DNA of 64,000 nucleotides, taken from Candidatus Amarolinea dominans (GTDB taxonomy: Bacteria; Chloroflexota; Anaerolineae; SSC4; Amarolineaceae). Positions 1 to 8,102 of this stretch are shown piece after piece. How positions within the stretch are numbered: the first letter of the stretch is position 1; each line of letters starts with the position of its first letter. Made by a program: the position numbers and the translations under genes. The notes under the pieces are model-generated. The model was not told the DNA's origin, did no database searches, and saw only the letters and a list, made by a program, of their open reading frames with translations. The stretch covers positions 310,001 through 374,000 of the forward strand of contig JADJYJ010000008.1 of NCBI GenBank assembly GCA_016719785.1. Reading direction: 5' to 3'.

Positions 1-2522
1 TAGAAACCGGCCGCGGCCAGCGCATCGGCTGTCTTTTCGCCCACCTGCGCCAGCAGCGCCAGGTTATCAGGCTGCAGCGCGCGCAGCGACGGTTGTGCCT
101 GCAGCGCCGCCGCGCCCTGCTCGGCTGCCAGCCTTGCCTGCCTGAGCCAGTCTGCATAATTGGTCTTGCGCCAGGCCGGCGCCTTGATGATGGCGGCCAC
201 TTGTTCGACGGACAGTGCAGCCAGGCCGGCAAAGGTGGTGATGCCGGCCGCGCGCAGCCGCTGGTCATAGGCTGGGCCGATGCCGTCAATATCAATCAAG
301 GGGTCATCGCCCAGGGTGATCGCTGCGGGGCCGCGTGTTGGCAGGCCACTGACCGCCATGCCGACAGCCCCCATGGCGAACGCGGGCATCTCGACCGCGG
401 GCGCTTCGAAGGTTGGCAGTTCCAGCGTGGGCGTCTCGAATGCGCCAAGTTCGACCGCGGGCGCTTCGAAGGTCGGCAGTTCGACGGCGGGCAGGGCGAA
501 TGCGCCCAGTTCGACCGCGGGCGCTTCCAGCGTAGGCATCTCGAATGCGCCCAGTTCGACCGCGGGCGCTTCGAAGGTCGGCAGTTCGACCGCAGGCGCT
601 TCCAGCGTGGGCATCTCGAATGCGCCAAATTCGACCGCAGGCGCTTCCAGCGTAGGCATCTCGAATGCGCCAAGTTCGACCGCAGGCGTCTCGAAGGTCG
701 GCAGTTCAACGGCGGGTGCTTCCAGCGTGGGCGTCTCGAATGCGCCCAGTTCGACCGCGGGCGTCTCGAAGGTTGGCAGTTCAACGGCGGGCGTCTCGAA
801 TGCGCCAAGTTCGACCGCGGGCGCTTCAAAGGTCGGCAGTTCGACGGCAGGCAGTTCCAGCGTGGGCGTCTCGAATGCGCCAAGTTCGACCGCAGGCGTC
901 TCGAAGGTTGGCAGTTCGACGGCGGGCGTCTCGAATGCGCCAAGTTCGACCGCGGGCGTCTCGAAGGTTGGCAGTTCAACGGCGGGCGTCTCGAATGCGC
1001 CAAGTTCGACCGCGGGCGCTTCAAAGGTCGGCAGTTCGACCGCAGGCGCTTCCAGCGTGGGCATCTCGAATGCGCCAAATTCGACCGCAGGCGCTTCCAG
1101 CGTAGGCATCTCGAATGCGCCAAGTTCGACCGCGGGCGTCTCGAAGGTCGGCAGTTCGATGGCGGGCAGTTCCAGCGTGGGCGTCTCGAATGCGCCAAGT
1201 TCGACCGCGGGCAGTTCCAGCGTGGGCGTCTCGAATACGCCAAGTTCGACCGCGGGCGCTTCGAAGGTTGGCAGTTCAACGGCGGGCGCATTGAAGGTTG
1301 GCAGTTCAACGGCGGGCGCTTCCAGCGTGGGCGTCTCGAATGTGCCCAGTTCGACCGCTGGCAGTTCCAGCGTGGGCGTCTCGAATACGCCAAGTTCGAC
1401 CGCAGGCGCTTCGAAGGTTGGCAGTTCAACGGCGGGCGCATTGAAGGTTGGCAGTTCAACGGCGGGCGCTTCCAGCGTGGGCGTCTCGAATGTGCCCAGT
1501 TCGACCGCTGGCAGTTCCAGCGTGGGCGTCTCGAATGCGCCAAGTTCGACCGCGGGCGCTTCGAAGGTCGGCAGTTCAACGGCGGGCGTCTCGAATGCGC
1601 CCAGTTCGACCGCGGGCGTCTCGAAGGTCGGCAGGGCGACGGCGGGCAGTTCCAGCGTGGGCATCTCGAATGCGCCAAGTTCGACCGCGGGCGCTTCGAA
1701 GGTCGGCAGTTCGACCGCAGGCGCTTCCAGCGTGGGCATCTCGAATGCGCCAAATTCGACCGCAGGCGCTTCCAGCGTAGGCGTCTCGAATGCGCCAAGT
1801 TCGACCGCGGGCGTCTCGAAGGTCGGCAGTTCAACGGCGGGTGCTTCCAGCGTGGGCGTCTCGAATGCGCCCAGTTCGACCGCGGGCGTCTCGAAGGTTG
1901 GCAGTTCAACGGCGGGCAGTTCCAGCGCGGGCGTCTCGAATGCGCCTAGTTCGACCGCGGGCGTCTCGAAGGTCGGCAGTTCGATGGCGGGCGTCTCGAA
2001 TGCGCCAAGTTCGACCGCGGGCGTCTCGAAGGCCGGCAGTTCAACCGCGGGCGTCTCGAATGCGCCCAGTTCGACCGCGGGCGTCTCGAAGGCCGGCAGT
2101 TCGACTGCGGGCAGTTCCAGCGCGGGCGTCTCGAATGCGCCAAGTTCGACCGCGGGCGCTTCGAAGGTCGGTAGGGCGACGGCGGGCGTCTCAAGCTCAG
2201 CGGTCTCCAGCGGCTCCGCGTCGCTGACCACGGCTGCCAGGCGAGCCAGGCGTTCGGCCTGCATCCGCTCCATCTCTTGTGTACGCTGCGCCACTTCCCC
2301 TTGCAGGGCGTTCATGCGCGTCTGTGCCCGTTCCAAACGGCCATCCAGGTCGCCGATGCGGCTGTCTTTCGCGCGCACGGTCGCCTGCAACTGCTCTACC
2401 CGTTCATCGCGCACCTGCTTGCGCCAGCGCCGAAAATACCAGATTTCCAGCACCAGTTCAAGTACCAGCCCCACAATGAATCCAATGATGCCAGCAATCA
2501 GCAAATTGAGTGCGCTTGCCAT
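1..2522 (-). CDS. Membrane-anchored coiled-coil / decapeptide-repeat / helix-hairpin-helix protein (3' end outside window)
   Basis: This minus-strand frame is open from an ATG at 2522 to the window edge (840 codons, no stop seen). An AGGAGAGGGGG ribosome site lies just upstream. Residues 3-27 form one transmembrane helix, followed by basic residues (FRRWRK) and a charged coiled coil to about residue 95. About 60 copies of a ten-residue repeat of the type ELPTFETPAV/ELGAFETPAV follow. The visible C-terminal part carries a helix-hairpin-helix motif (DIDGIGPAYDQRLRAAGI) and the start of a second (LLAQVGEKTADALAAAGF), which in known families bind DNA non-specifically or mediate protein contacts. 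The repeat is 30 bp and stop-free in several frames, so long spurious frames appear on both strands; the TM/coiled-coil/HhH logic exists only in this frame. The function is unknown. A membrane tether linking a DNA-binding head through a long extended stalk is inference. Confidence 0.8.
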   Translation of the reverse strand, partial: MASALNLLIAGIIGFIVGLVLELVLEIWYFRRWRKQVRDERVEQLQATVRAKDSRIGDLDGRLERAQTRMNALQGEVAQRTQEMERMQAERLARLAAVVSDAEPLETAELETPAVALPTFEAPAVELGAFETPALELPAVELPAFETPAVELGAFETPAVELPAFETPAVELGAFETPAIELPTFETPAVELGAFETPALELPAVELPTFETPAVELGAFETPTLEAPAVELPTFETPAVELGAFETPTLEAPAVEFGAFEMPTLEAPAVELPTFEAPAVELGAFEMPTLELPAVALPTFETPAVELGAFETPAVELPTFEAPAVELGAFETPTLELPAVELGTFETPTLEAPAVELPTFNAPAVELPTFEAPAVELGVFETPTLELPAVELGTFETPTLEAPAVELPTFNAPAVELPTFEAPAVELGVFETPTLELPAVELGAFETPTLELPAIELPTFETPAVELGAFEMPTLEAPAVEFGAFEMPTLEAPAVELPTFEAPAVELGAFETPAVELPTFETPAVELGAFETPAVELPTFETPAVELGAFETPTLELPAVELPTFEAPAVELGAFETPAVELPTFETPAVELGAFETPTLEAPAVELPTFETPAVELGAFEMPTLEAPAVEFGAFEMPTLEAPAVELPTFEAPAVELGAFEMPTLEAPAVELGAFALPAVELPTFEAPAVELGAFETPTLELPTFEAPAVEMPAFAMGAVGMAVSGLPTRGPAAITLGDDPLIDIDGIGPAYDQRLRAAGITTFAGLAALSVEQVAAIIKAPAWRKTNYADWLRQARLAAEQGAAALQAQPSLRALQPDNLALLAQVGEKTADALAAAGF
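388..2190 (-). repeat. Tandem 30-bp coding repeat (~60 units)
   Basis: A 30-bp unit is repeated almost without interruption and encodes alternating ELPTFE(T/A)PAV and ELGAFE(T/M)P(A/T)(V/L) decapeptides. Blocks of several units recur as longer higher-order copies (for example 1240-1370 and 1380-1500 are nearly identical), showing expansion by unequal exchange. Copy number in an assembly is likely to be unreliable here. Confidence 0.9.
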
Positions 2523-2635
2523 GCTTTTCCCCCTCTCCTTCCCATGCTCGATGGTACGCCTGCGCGGCGGTTGCGATTTGTGCGGTGACATTGGTTGCTC
2601 CAGATGATCGTTTCATGAACGCCTCGGCCAGGTAC

Positions 2636-2664
2636 ATTATAAAGCCGATTCAGACTAGCGTCAA
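2636..2664 (-). promoter_or_regulatory. Sigma70-type promoter for the HhH repeat protein
   Basis: On the minus strand there is a -35 TTGACG at 2659-2664, a 17-bp spacer and a perfect -10 TATAAT at 2636-2641. Transcription would begin near 2629, leaving a leader of about 107 nt before the ATG at 2522. Confidence 0.65.
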
Positions 2665-2799
2665 CCATCCGCAACGTCGCAGCAATCATGCCGGGCCGAC
2701 GCGATCGTGTGACAATTTTGTTATTTTCCCGTCTACAGCACTAGAACGAATCAACGCAACCATGAGACGGCTAATGCAGCGAAGCGTGAAATAATCAAA

Positions 2800-3039
2800 A
2801 TGAGGCGACTGGTGACCTGCGAGCAATTGGAATCTCTCTACGCGACTTTCCTCGATAACCTTGCCACCCGCGACGAAATTCGACTGATCCATGACCACCT
2901 GGCGGTCTGCCTGCGTTGCCGTTCCAGCCTGACCTGGACGCATCAAGCCATGGCCGGTCATGATTCCGTTACACCCCCGCGCGGGTTTCGTGAACGCTTA
3001 CTGGCACGCTTGCGCCAGGAGACGACCAAGAACGTCTGA
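2800..3039 (+). CDS. Small zinc-finger (zf-HC2 / anti-sigma-like) protein
   Basis: A 79-residue cytoplasmic protein. Residues 31-40 contain the HxxxCxxC pattern (HLAVCLRC) typical of the zf-HC2 domain found at the N-terminus of zinc-dependent anti-sigma factors. No transmembrane segment follows, and no sigma-factor gene is adjacent, so it is an orphan, soluble version. The C-terminus is basic (RERLLARLRQ). Its upstream ribosome site is weak, which makes the exact start less certain. The stop codon sits inside the left arm of a strong hairpin. A role as a redox- or zinc-responsive regulator is inference from the fold only. Confidence 0.65.
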   Translation: MRRLVTCEQLESLYATFLDNLATRDEIRLIHDHLAVCLRCRSSLTWTHQAMAGHDSVTPPRGFRERLLARLRQETTKNV

Positions 3040-3082
3040 ACAACGAAGGCCGCATCTGTGTGATGCGGCCTTCGTTGTTCAG
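3036..3082. terminator. Perfect 21-bp hairpin between convergent genes
   Basis: The arms 3036-3056 and 3062-3082 are perfectly complementary over 21 bp with a 5-nt TGTGT loop. The left arm includes the stop codon of the zinc-finger gene, and the hairpin precedes the 3' end of the convergent phosphohexomutase. There is no good U-run on either side, so it is a bidirectional stem rather than a textbook intrinsic terminator. Confidence 0.6.
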
Positions 3083-3116
3083 GCTGTTGGCGGCCGCGGC
3101 ATGCGCCGCGGTCGGG

Positions 3117-4586
3117 CTAATGGCTCCCGTTTAGCTTTCCCGGCGGCGGCACCAGGGTCTCGCCAGCCTGCAGCAGCGATGTCACCATGATGGCGCTGCG
3201 TGCTTCGGCGTACATGCGCAGCACCGGTTCGGTGCCGGATGGGCGAATGAGCAGCCAACTGTCGTCCTGCAGCATGTACTTGACGCCGTCGTTGGCCAGC
3301 ACGCGGGCGACCGGCATTCCGGCCAATGTGGCAGGTGGAGACTGCATCAGCCGCTGCACCATTTCACTCTTGGTGAAGGGCGGCTGGCCGTTGATGGTGC
3401 GCAGTTGAAAGTCGTTGCGCGCGTAGTAGAACGCGCCTACCTCCTGCACCAGGTCGTTCAACAGCGCCTGGCAATCGCCGCCGTGCGCGGCCAGGATTTC
3501 GGCTAACAGCATCCCCATCAGCACGCCGTCGCCCTCCGGGATGTGGCCCTTGATGCTGATCCCGCCCGACTCTTCGCCGCCGATCAAGACATCATGATTC
3601 ATCATCAGGTCGCTGATGTGGTTGAAGCCCACCGGCGTCTCGCGCAGCTCCAGGCCATAGCGGGCCGCCAGGCGATTGAGCATCTGGGTGGTGGAAACGG
3701 TCTTGACCACCATGCCGCGCTGTTGGCGCTGCTCGATCAGGTAGCGCAGGCTGAGCGACATGATGACATGCGGGTCAATGAAGCGGCCATCCGGCGCCAT
3801 CGCGCCGATGCGGTCAGCGTCGCCGTCGGTCGCCAGGCCCAGATGCCAGTCGCCGCCGCTCAGGGCTTCGGCCAACGGCTGCAAGTAGCGCTCGATCGGT
3901 TCGGGATGAATGCCGTTGAAGCCGGGGTTCATCTCCCCGCGCAGTTCAACCACCTCAGCGCCCGCATCGCGCAGGAACTCGGCCAGATAGCCGCGGCCGG
4001 CGCCGTACATGGCGTCTACCACCACACGCAGCCCGCCGCGCCCAATCGTCTCGAAATCCACCAGGGTCGCCAGGTGATCGCGATAGGCCGGGCGCGGGTC
4101 GAAGCGCCGGATCAGGCCCTGTGCATGGGCCTCGTCGAAATCCAGAATCAGCGGTTTGCGGCCTTCCTGCTCGTTTTGCAGCAGACGCGCCTCCACCCGC
4201 TTGCAGTCGGCCGGCGAGGCTGAGCCGCCATACGCCGCCTTGAATTTGATGCCGTTGTAACGCGGCGGGTTGTGGCTGGCCGTGATCATGACGCCGCCTT
4301 GCGCCCGGTGCAGCACAATGGCGTGCGAAATCACCGGCGTGGGCGTGTCTGCATGAGTCAGGTCAACCTGGATGCCGTTCGCAGCCAGGACACAGGCCAC
4401 CTCGCGCGCGTAGCGGTCGGACAAAAAACGCGTGTCGAAACCAACCACCATGCGCACAGGGGCAACATCGGGGTACTGCTGGCAGACGACATCAGCAATG
4501 GCCTGCGCGACCAGGCGCACATTGGCAAAGGTGAAGGTGTCGCTGATGACGGCGCGCCAGCCATCGGTTCCAAATCGGATATCCAT
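3117..4586 (-). CDS. Phosphoglucomutase/phosphomannomutase family enzyme
   Basis: A 489-residue alpha-D-phosphohexomutase that interconverts hexose 1- and 6-phosphates through a phosphoserine. All four signature loops are present: active-site TASHNPP (102-108, Ser104), metal-binding DGDADR (254-259), sugar-binding GEESGGIS (337-344) and phosphate-binding RPSGTEP (448-454). Length is normal for the family. A strong GGAGGAAG ribosome site precedes the ATG. It would supply glucose-1-phosphate or mannose-1-phosphate; the neighbouring polysaccharide genes and the glgC pair near 38-41 kb both consume such products. Sequence alone does not decide between glucose, mannose or glucosamine specificity. 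Its promoter appears to lie in the end of the upstream methyltransferase gene. Confidence 0.93.
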   Translation of the reverse strand: MDIRFGTDGWRAVISDTFTFANVRLVAQAIADVVCQQYPDVAPVRMVVGFDTRFLSDRYAREVACVLAANGIQVDLTHADTPTPVISHAIVLHRAQGGVMITASHNPPRYNGIKFKAAYGGSASPADCKRVEARLLQNEQEGRKPLILDFDEAHAQGLIRRFDPRPAYRDHLATLVDFETIGRGGLRVVVDAMYGAGRGYLAEFLRDAGAEVVELRGEMNPGFNGIHPEPIERYLQPLAEALSGGDWHLGLATDGDADRIGAMAPDGRFIDPHVIMSLSLRYLIEQRQQRGMVVKTVSTTQMLNRLAARYGLELRETPVGFNHISDLMMNHDVLIGGEESGGISIKGHIPEGDGVLMGMLLAEILAAHGGDCQALLNDLVQEVGAFYYARNDFQLRTINGQPPFTKSEMVQRLMQSPPATLAGMPVARVLANDGVKYMLQDDSWLLIRPSGTEPVLRMYAEARSAIMVTSLLQAGETLVPPPGKLNGSH

Positions 4587-4612
4587 TGACGGTACTTCCT
4601 CCGGGGCTAGTC

Positions 4613-5368
4613 TTATGATCCAAAGGGCCTTTTCATTGTACCATCGTTAGGCGAGGGCGCCAAAGGCGGTTTGCGGAAAAATCCGATCAGGCCACTGCGC
4701 AGACCGGCCAACGCCGGCCGCGCCAGCAGGCGGCTGTAGCGCAGGGCCAAGGCGTAACTCCAGCGGACGAAGGCGAAATAACCGGCGGTCTCATCCACGG
4801 TGTAAAGCGCCTCGCTCACAAAGCCGGCGGCCATCATCCTGGCGGCCAAAGCGGCCCGCGTGTTGCAGCGGAACAGGGTGGGGAAGACGCTACCCTCACG
4901 CGTGCCCAGGCCTCGATGAACCGCCACATGCGCCGCGTGCGGCAGCACGGCCGCGGCCAGCGTCGAAGGGCCGGCCAGGTTGGGCGTTTTGACCACCAGC
5001 AGGCCGCCGGGCTTGAGCACGCGCCAGAATTCGGCAAAGGTCTGTGCCGGCCGCGCCAGGTGTTCGATGACATCGTAGCAGAGCACCAGGTCGAACAGCG
5101 CGTCCCGGTAGGGAATGGCGTCCAGCGAGCCGATGGCGTACCGATGCGACGGCAGGGGGTCGGGGCGAAAGAGGTCCAGGCCGACCACTTCGATGTCGGC
5201 GCGGTGGCGGCGCAGGAGCCAGGTGCCCGGCCCGCTGCCCGCGTCCAGCACCAGCGCGCCGGGGGTCAGGGCCGCGGCCAATCGCCGCCGCATCTCGCCA
5301 TACGCGGCCTCGGTGTATGCAGGGTAAACCGCCTGCTCGATGAGATTTTGTTCTTCCCAGGTCAACAT
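4613..5368 (-). CDS. Class I SAM-dependent methyltransferase
   Basis: A 251-residue Rossmann-fold methyltransferase. The SAM-binding motif I reads VLDAGSGPG (about 40-48), with the acidic motif II VVGLDL and the post-motif CYDVIEHL characteristic of the Methyltransf_11/UbiE-like group; KPGGLLVV marks motif III. The C-terminal part is basic. It is in line with two glycosyltransferases and a flippase on the same strand, so methylation of a surface glycan or lipid-linked sugar is the likely job, but the substrate cannot be read from sequence. It is separated from the downstream-facing glycosyltransferase by the 122-bp tandem repeats at 5423-5778. Confidence 0.85.
   Translation of the reverse strand: MLTWEEQNLIEQAVYPAYTEAAYGEMRRRLAAALTPGALVLDAGSGPGTWLLRRHRADIEVVGLDLFRPDPLPSHRYAIGSLDAIPYRDALFDLVLCYDVIEHLARPAQTFAEFWRVLKPGGLLVVKTPNLAGPSTLAAAVLPHAAHVAVHRGLGTREGSVFPTLFRCNTRAALAARMMAAGFVSEALYTVDETAGYFAFVRWSYALALRYSRLLARPALAGLRSGLIGFFRKPPLAPSPNDGTMKRPFGS
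4635..4663 (-). promoter_or_regulatory. Promoter for the phosphohexomutase, inside the preceding gene
   Basis: On the minus strand TTGGCG (4658-4663) is followed by a 17-bp spacer and TACAAT (4635-4640). It overlaps the last codons of the methyltransferase gene, allowing the mutase to be transcribed independently. Confidence 0.5.
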
Positions 5369-5422
5369 GCCAATTCAAACCTTTCCAGCCGCTTAACTAC
5401 TGGGTCTGCCTGGAATTCAGAC

Positions 5423-5778
5423 AGGATTCACAGGATTGACAGGATATTCGAACTCTCGTGCCGATAGTTTTGCACACCACAGAGCAAGAATCCTGTTCAT
5501 CCTGTTCATCCTGTCCAAATCGGCCTGCAGGGTGAGCAGTTATTAGGATTCACAGGATTGACAGGATATTCGAACTCTCGTGCCGATAGTTTTGCACACC
5601 ACAGAGCAAGAATCCTGTACATCCTGTTCATCCTGTCCAAATCGGCCTGCAGGGTGAGCAGTTACCAGGATTCACAGGATTGACAGGATATTCGAACTCT
5701 CGTGCCGATAGTTTTGCACACCACAGAGCAAGAATCCTGTACATCCTGTTCATCCTGTCCAAATCGGCCTGCAGGGTG
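5423..5778. repeat. Three tandem copies of a 122-bp intergenic repeat
   Basis: Copies begin at 5423, 5545 and 5667 and are nearly identical; the third stops at about 5778. Each begins with 9-bp units (ACAGGATTC, ACAGGATTG) and ends with their reverse complement (ATCCTGTTC repeated), so each copy can fold into a long stem. The copies are joined by TGAGCAGTTA, a motif seen again at 40829, 40949 and 53118. Nothing in it looks coding. Confidence 0.9.
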
Positions 5779-5796
5779 CGCCCATCAGGCGCGGTT

Positions 5797-7020
5797 TCAA
5801 TCGCCCTTTTCATTGACCGACCGCCCGGCCAGGGTTGCCACGATCAGATCGGAGATGCGCTCGACGCGGGCATCCCAGGTTTGCCCGGCTGCAAACTGAC
5901 GCCGGGCCGCGGCCGCGGCTTCATCAGGGGCCTGGCGCAGGGCCAGCTCGACCTGGCCCGGGAAAGCCGCCGCGTCAGGCGCCATGCCGACCAGCGGGGC
6001 CATGTCCGCCACCGCGGGGATGGCAGTGCTGACGATGGGCCGGCCGATGGCGAGATATTCGTACAGCTTGAGGGGGCTGATGTGGTGCGTCCACGCGTTG
6101 ATCCGGTACGGCATCAGGCAGACATCGCACGCGGCGATGGCGTGAGGCACCTGCGTCACCGGCAGCGCGCCAACGAAATGCACGTTGGGCTGAGCACGCA
6201 GCTCAGCCAGATCATCCAGATTGTAGCGCAACGTCACCGGGCCGACCAACACGATCTGCCAGGCGCGGTTGGCGGCGGCCAGCGCGCTGAGCAGGCGCAG
6301 GTCAATCTTCTCGTTGATGGCGCCCACGAAGCCCAGGCGAGGATGGGGCACGGCCGCCAGCGCGGCCGGTTCCTGCGGATGCGCCAGCGCGGCGGCAAAT
6401 TCGGCGAAGTCCACGCCGTTGGGCACCAGGTGCGTGTTGGGCTGCCAGGCCTGCTTGGCCGCCAGCAAGGGCGCGGACGTGACCAGCACCAGGTCCGCGC
6501 GGCGCATGATGATCTGCTCCAGCGCCTGCACGCGGCCGGGGCGATTGGCGGCCTGATCGGCCTGGAACTCCATTTCGTAGGCTGCATACTCATCCACCGC
6601 GTGGTAGATGACCATCTGCTCGCCGCACTGCCCGATGACATCGCCCTGGTCGGGCCGAAAGAGCCAGAGGATGGGCGCCTGCCCGCCGCCGATTTGACGC
6701 ACCGCGGCGCGCAGGGCAAGGCCGCGGCCCCAGGCGGTGATCTGGCGCAGGGGCGGCCGGCCGCTCAACGGCAGCCAGAGGGGGTCGCGGTAGACGAACA
6801 GGCCGTCCTGCACGTGCTGCGGCCGCGGCCAGGCCAGGGTGTGATCCGCCTCCAAGCGCCGCGCACGCATGCTATGCAGGGCTTCGCTCAGATAGGGCCG
6901 CGGCTCCACCCACAGCACGCGGTTGTGGCGGGCAAAGCGCGTGAGCAACTGATGACGATTGCGCCACAGCCCGTTCCAGCGCTCCGGCGTCAGACAAACG
7001 AAGGTCTGGTCGCTCAGCAT
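5797..7020 (-). CDS. GT4-like glycosyltransferase
   Basis: A 407-residue GT-B glycosyltransferase. The C-terminal half has the nucleotide-sugar-binding features of family GT4: LGFVGAINEKIDLRLL at the start of the second Rossmann domain, the conserved MPYRINAWTHHISPLKLYEYLAIGRPIVST segment (SPLKLYEYLA.G.P) and a preceding NGVDF. The N-terminal half resembles TuaH-type teichuronic acid glycosyltransferases (CLTPERW, VEPRPYL), though this is a family-level impression. Its start overlaps the end of the next glycosyltransferase by 7 nt, so the two are co-translated. It probably acts at the cytoplasmic face of the membrane in exopolysaccharide assembly. Confidence 0.88.
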   Translation of the reverse strand: MLSDQTFVCLTPERWNGLWRNRHQLLTRFARHNRVLWVEPRPYLSEALHSMRARRLEADHTLAWPRPQHVQDGLFVYRDPLWLPLSGRPPLRQITAWGRGLALRAAVRQIGGGQAPILWLFRPDQGDVIGQCGEQMVIYHAVDEYAAYEMEFQADQAANRPGRVQALEQIIMRRADLVLVTSAPLLAAKQAWQPNTHLVPNGVDFAEFAAALAHPQEPAALAAVPHPRLGFVGAINEKIDLRLLSALAAANRAWQIVLVGPVTLRYNLDDLAELRAQPNVHFVGALPVTQVPHAIAACDVCLMPYRINAWTHHISPLKLYEYLAIGRPIVSTAIPAVADMAPLVGMAPDAAAFPGQVELALRQAPDEAAAAARRQFAAGQTWDARVERISDLIVATLAGRSVNEKGD

Positions 7021-8060
7021 GGCGCACCTCGCCGGGCTTTCTGATAGGCAGCCAGGTGCATTTGCGCCACCACGGGCCAGGCCAGCGTCTGCGCGTAGGT
7101 GAGACAGGCGGCCTGCGCCGTCGCCTGGTCGAGTTGGCGCACGGTGCGCAGGGCCTGCGCCAGATCGGCCGCGTTCTCCGGCTGGAACAGGATGCCGCGG
7201 CCGTCCGCGGCTAGTTCGGGGAATGGCCCCAGGCGCGGCGCGACGATGGGACAGCCAAAGGAGAGGGCGAGCAGGGCGGCGCCAGAGGTGGTGACGGCCC
7301 GGTAAGGCAGGATGCAGGCATCGCTGGCGTGAAAGAGGACCTGCAGTTCGTCATCAGGCACATGGCGCAAGAGCAAGCGCACGCGCGGGTCGCGGCCGGC
7401 CAGGTCGGCGATGGCTGCGGCATAGGCGGGCTGATGGGCATGACCGGCCACGAGCAGGCGCGCCTGCGGATCATCCAGCGTGCGGAAGGCGTCCAGCAGC
7501 AGTTCCAGGCCTTTGTACGGGCGCACGCCGCCGAGGAAGAGATAGACCGGGCCGGCGTCGCTCAGGCCCAGGCGTTCACGCGCCTGCGGCCGGGTGACGG
7601 TGTCAGGATAGGCGCCGAGGTAGCTGCCGTGCGGGGCGCTGTAGACCTTGGCGGCCCAGGGCGCCAGGGCCTGCGCGCTGACCGCGTCGTGCGCGTGCAG
7701 GGCGCTGACCAGGCGAAAGAGGGTGCGATTGCCCCAGGCGTTGAGCCGTGGGGCGCGGCGCTCGTGGTGCGCCAGGTTGTGTACCGTGTAGACGACGGTC
7801 ACGCCCCACAGCCGGGCCAGGGCCAGGGTGAGCAGCAGGATGAACAGGCGCCAGGCGCTGAGCCAGGACCGCGGCGCGGCGTAGAGCAGTTCGAGCCAAT
7901 GCAGGTGAATGACATCCAGCCCGCGGCGACGCTGGGCCAGCAGGCTGAGCGGGGAGAGGCCGCTGACCAGGGCCGCGTCGGCCCCCTGCGCCCGCAGACC
8001 GTCGGCCAGCAGGCGCACGTAGGGGTTGAGTTGGACGTTCGAGACGAGCAGGACGCGCAC
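7014..8060 (-). CDS. GT4-family glycosyltransferase
   Basis: A 348-residue GT-B enzyme. The N-terminus reads MRVLLVSNVQLNPYVRLLADGL, typical of GT4, followed by DVIHLHWLE and YTVHNLAHHE. The donor-binding domain starts at VYLFLGGVRPYKGLELLLDAF and includes CILPYRAVTTSGAALLALSFGCPIVAP with the usual acidic FPEL following. The start is a GTG at 8060 with GAGGT seven bases upstream; no better ATG is in frame. It overlaps the second glycosyltransferase gene by 7 nt and follows the flippase by about 40 bp, so the three look like one transcription unit. Sugar specificity is not readable. Confidence 0.9.
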   Translation of the reverse strand: MRVLLVSNVQLNPYVRLLADGLRAQGADAALVSGLSPLSLLAQRRRGLDVIHLHWLELLYAAPRSWLSAWRLFILLLTLALARLWGVTVVYTVHNLAHHERRAPRLNAWGNRTLFRLVSALHAHDAVSAQALAPWAAKVYSAPHGSYLGAYPDTVTRPQARERLGLSDAGPVYLFLGGVRPYKGLELLLDAFRTLDDPQARLLVAGHAHQPAYAAAIADLAGRDPRVRLLLRHVPDDELQVLFHASDACILPYRAVTTSGAALLALSFGCPIVAPRLGPFPELAADGRGILFQPENAADLAQALRTVRQLDQATAQAACLTYAQTLAWPVVAQMHLAAYQKARRGAPC

Positions 8061-8102
8061 GCATTACCTCATTGGCGGCTGAAGCCGCGACTACGAGCCA
8101 CG

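Noticed and set aside
280..2607. Long plus-strand frames rich in Ser/Ala/Gly or Arg repeats across the left end
   Set aside because: They are translations of the 30-bp coding repeat in other frames. Only the minus-strand frame has a signal/TM, coiled coil, HhH motif, ribosome site and promoter.
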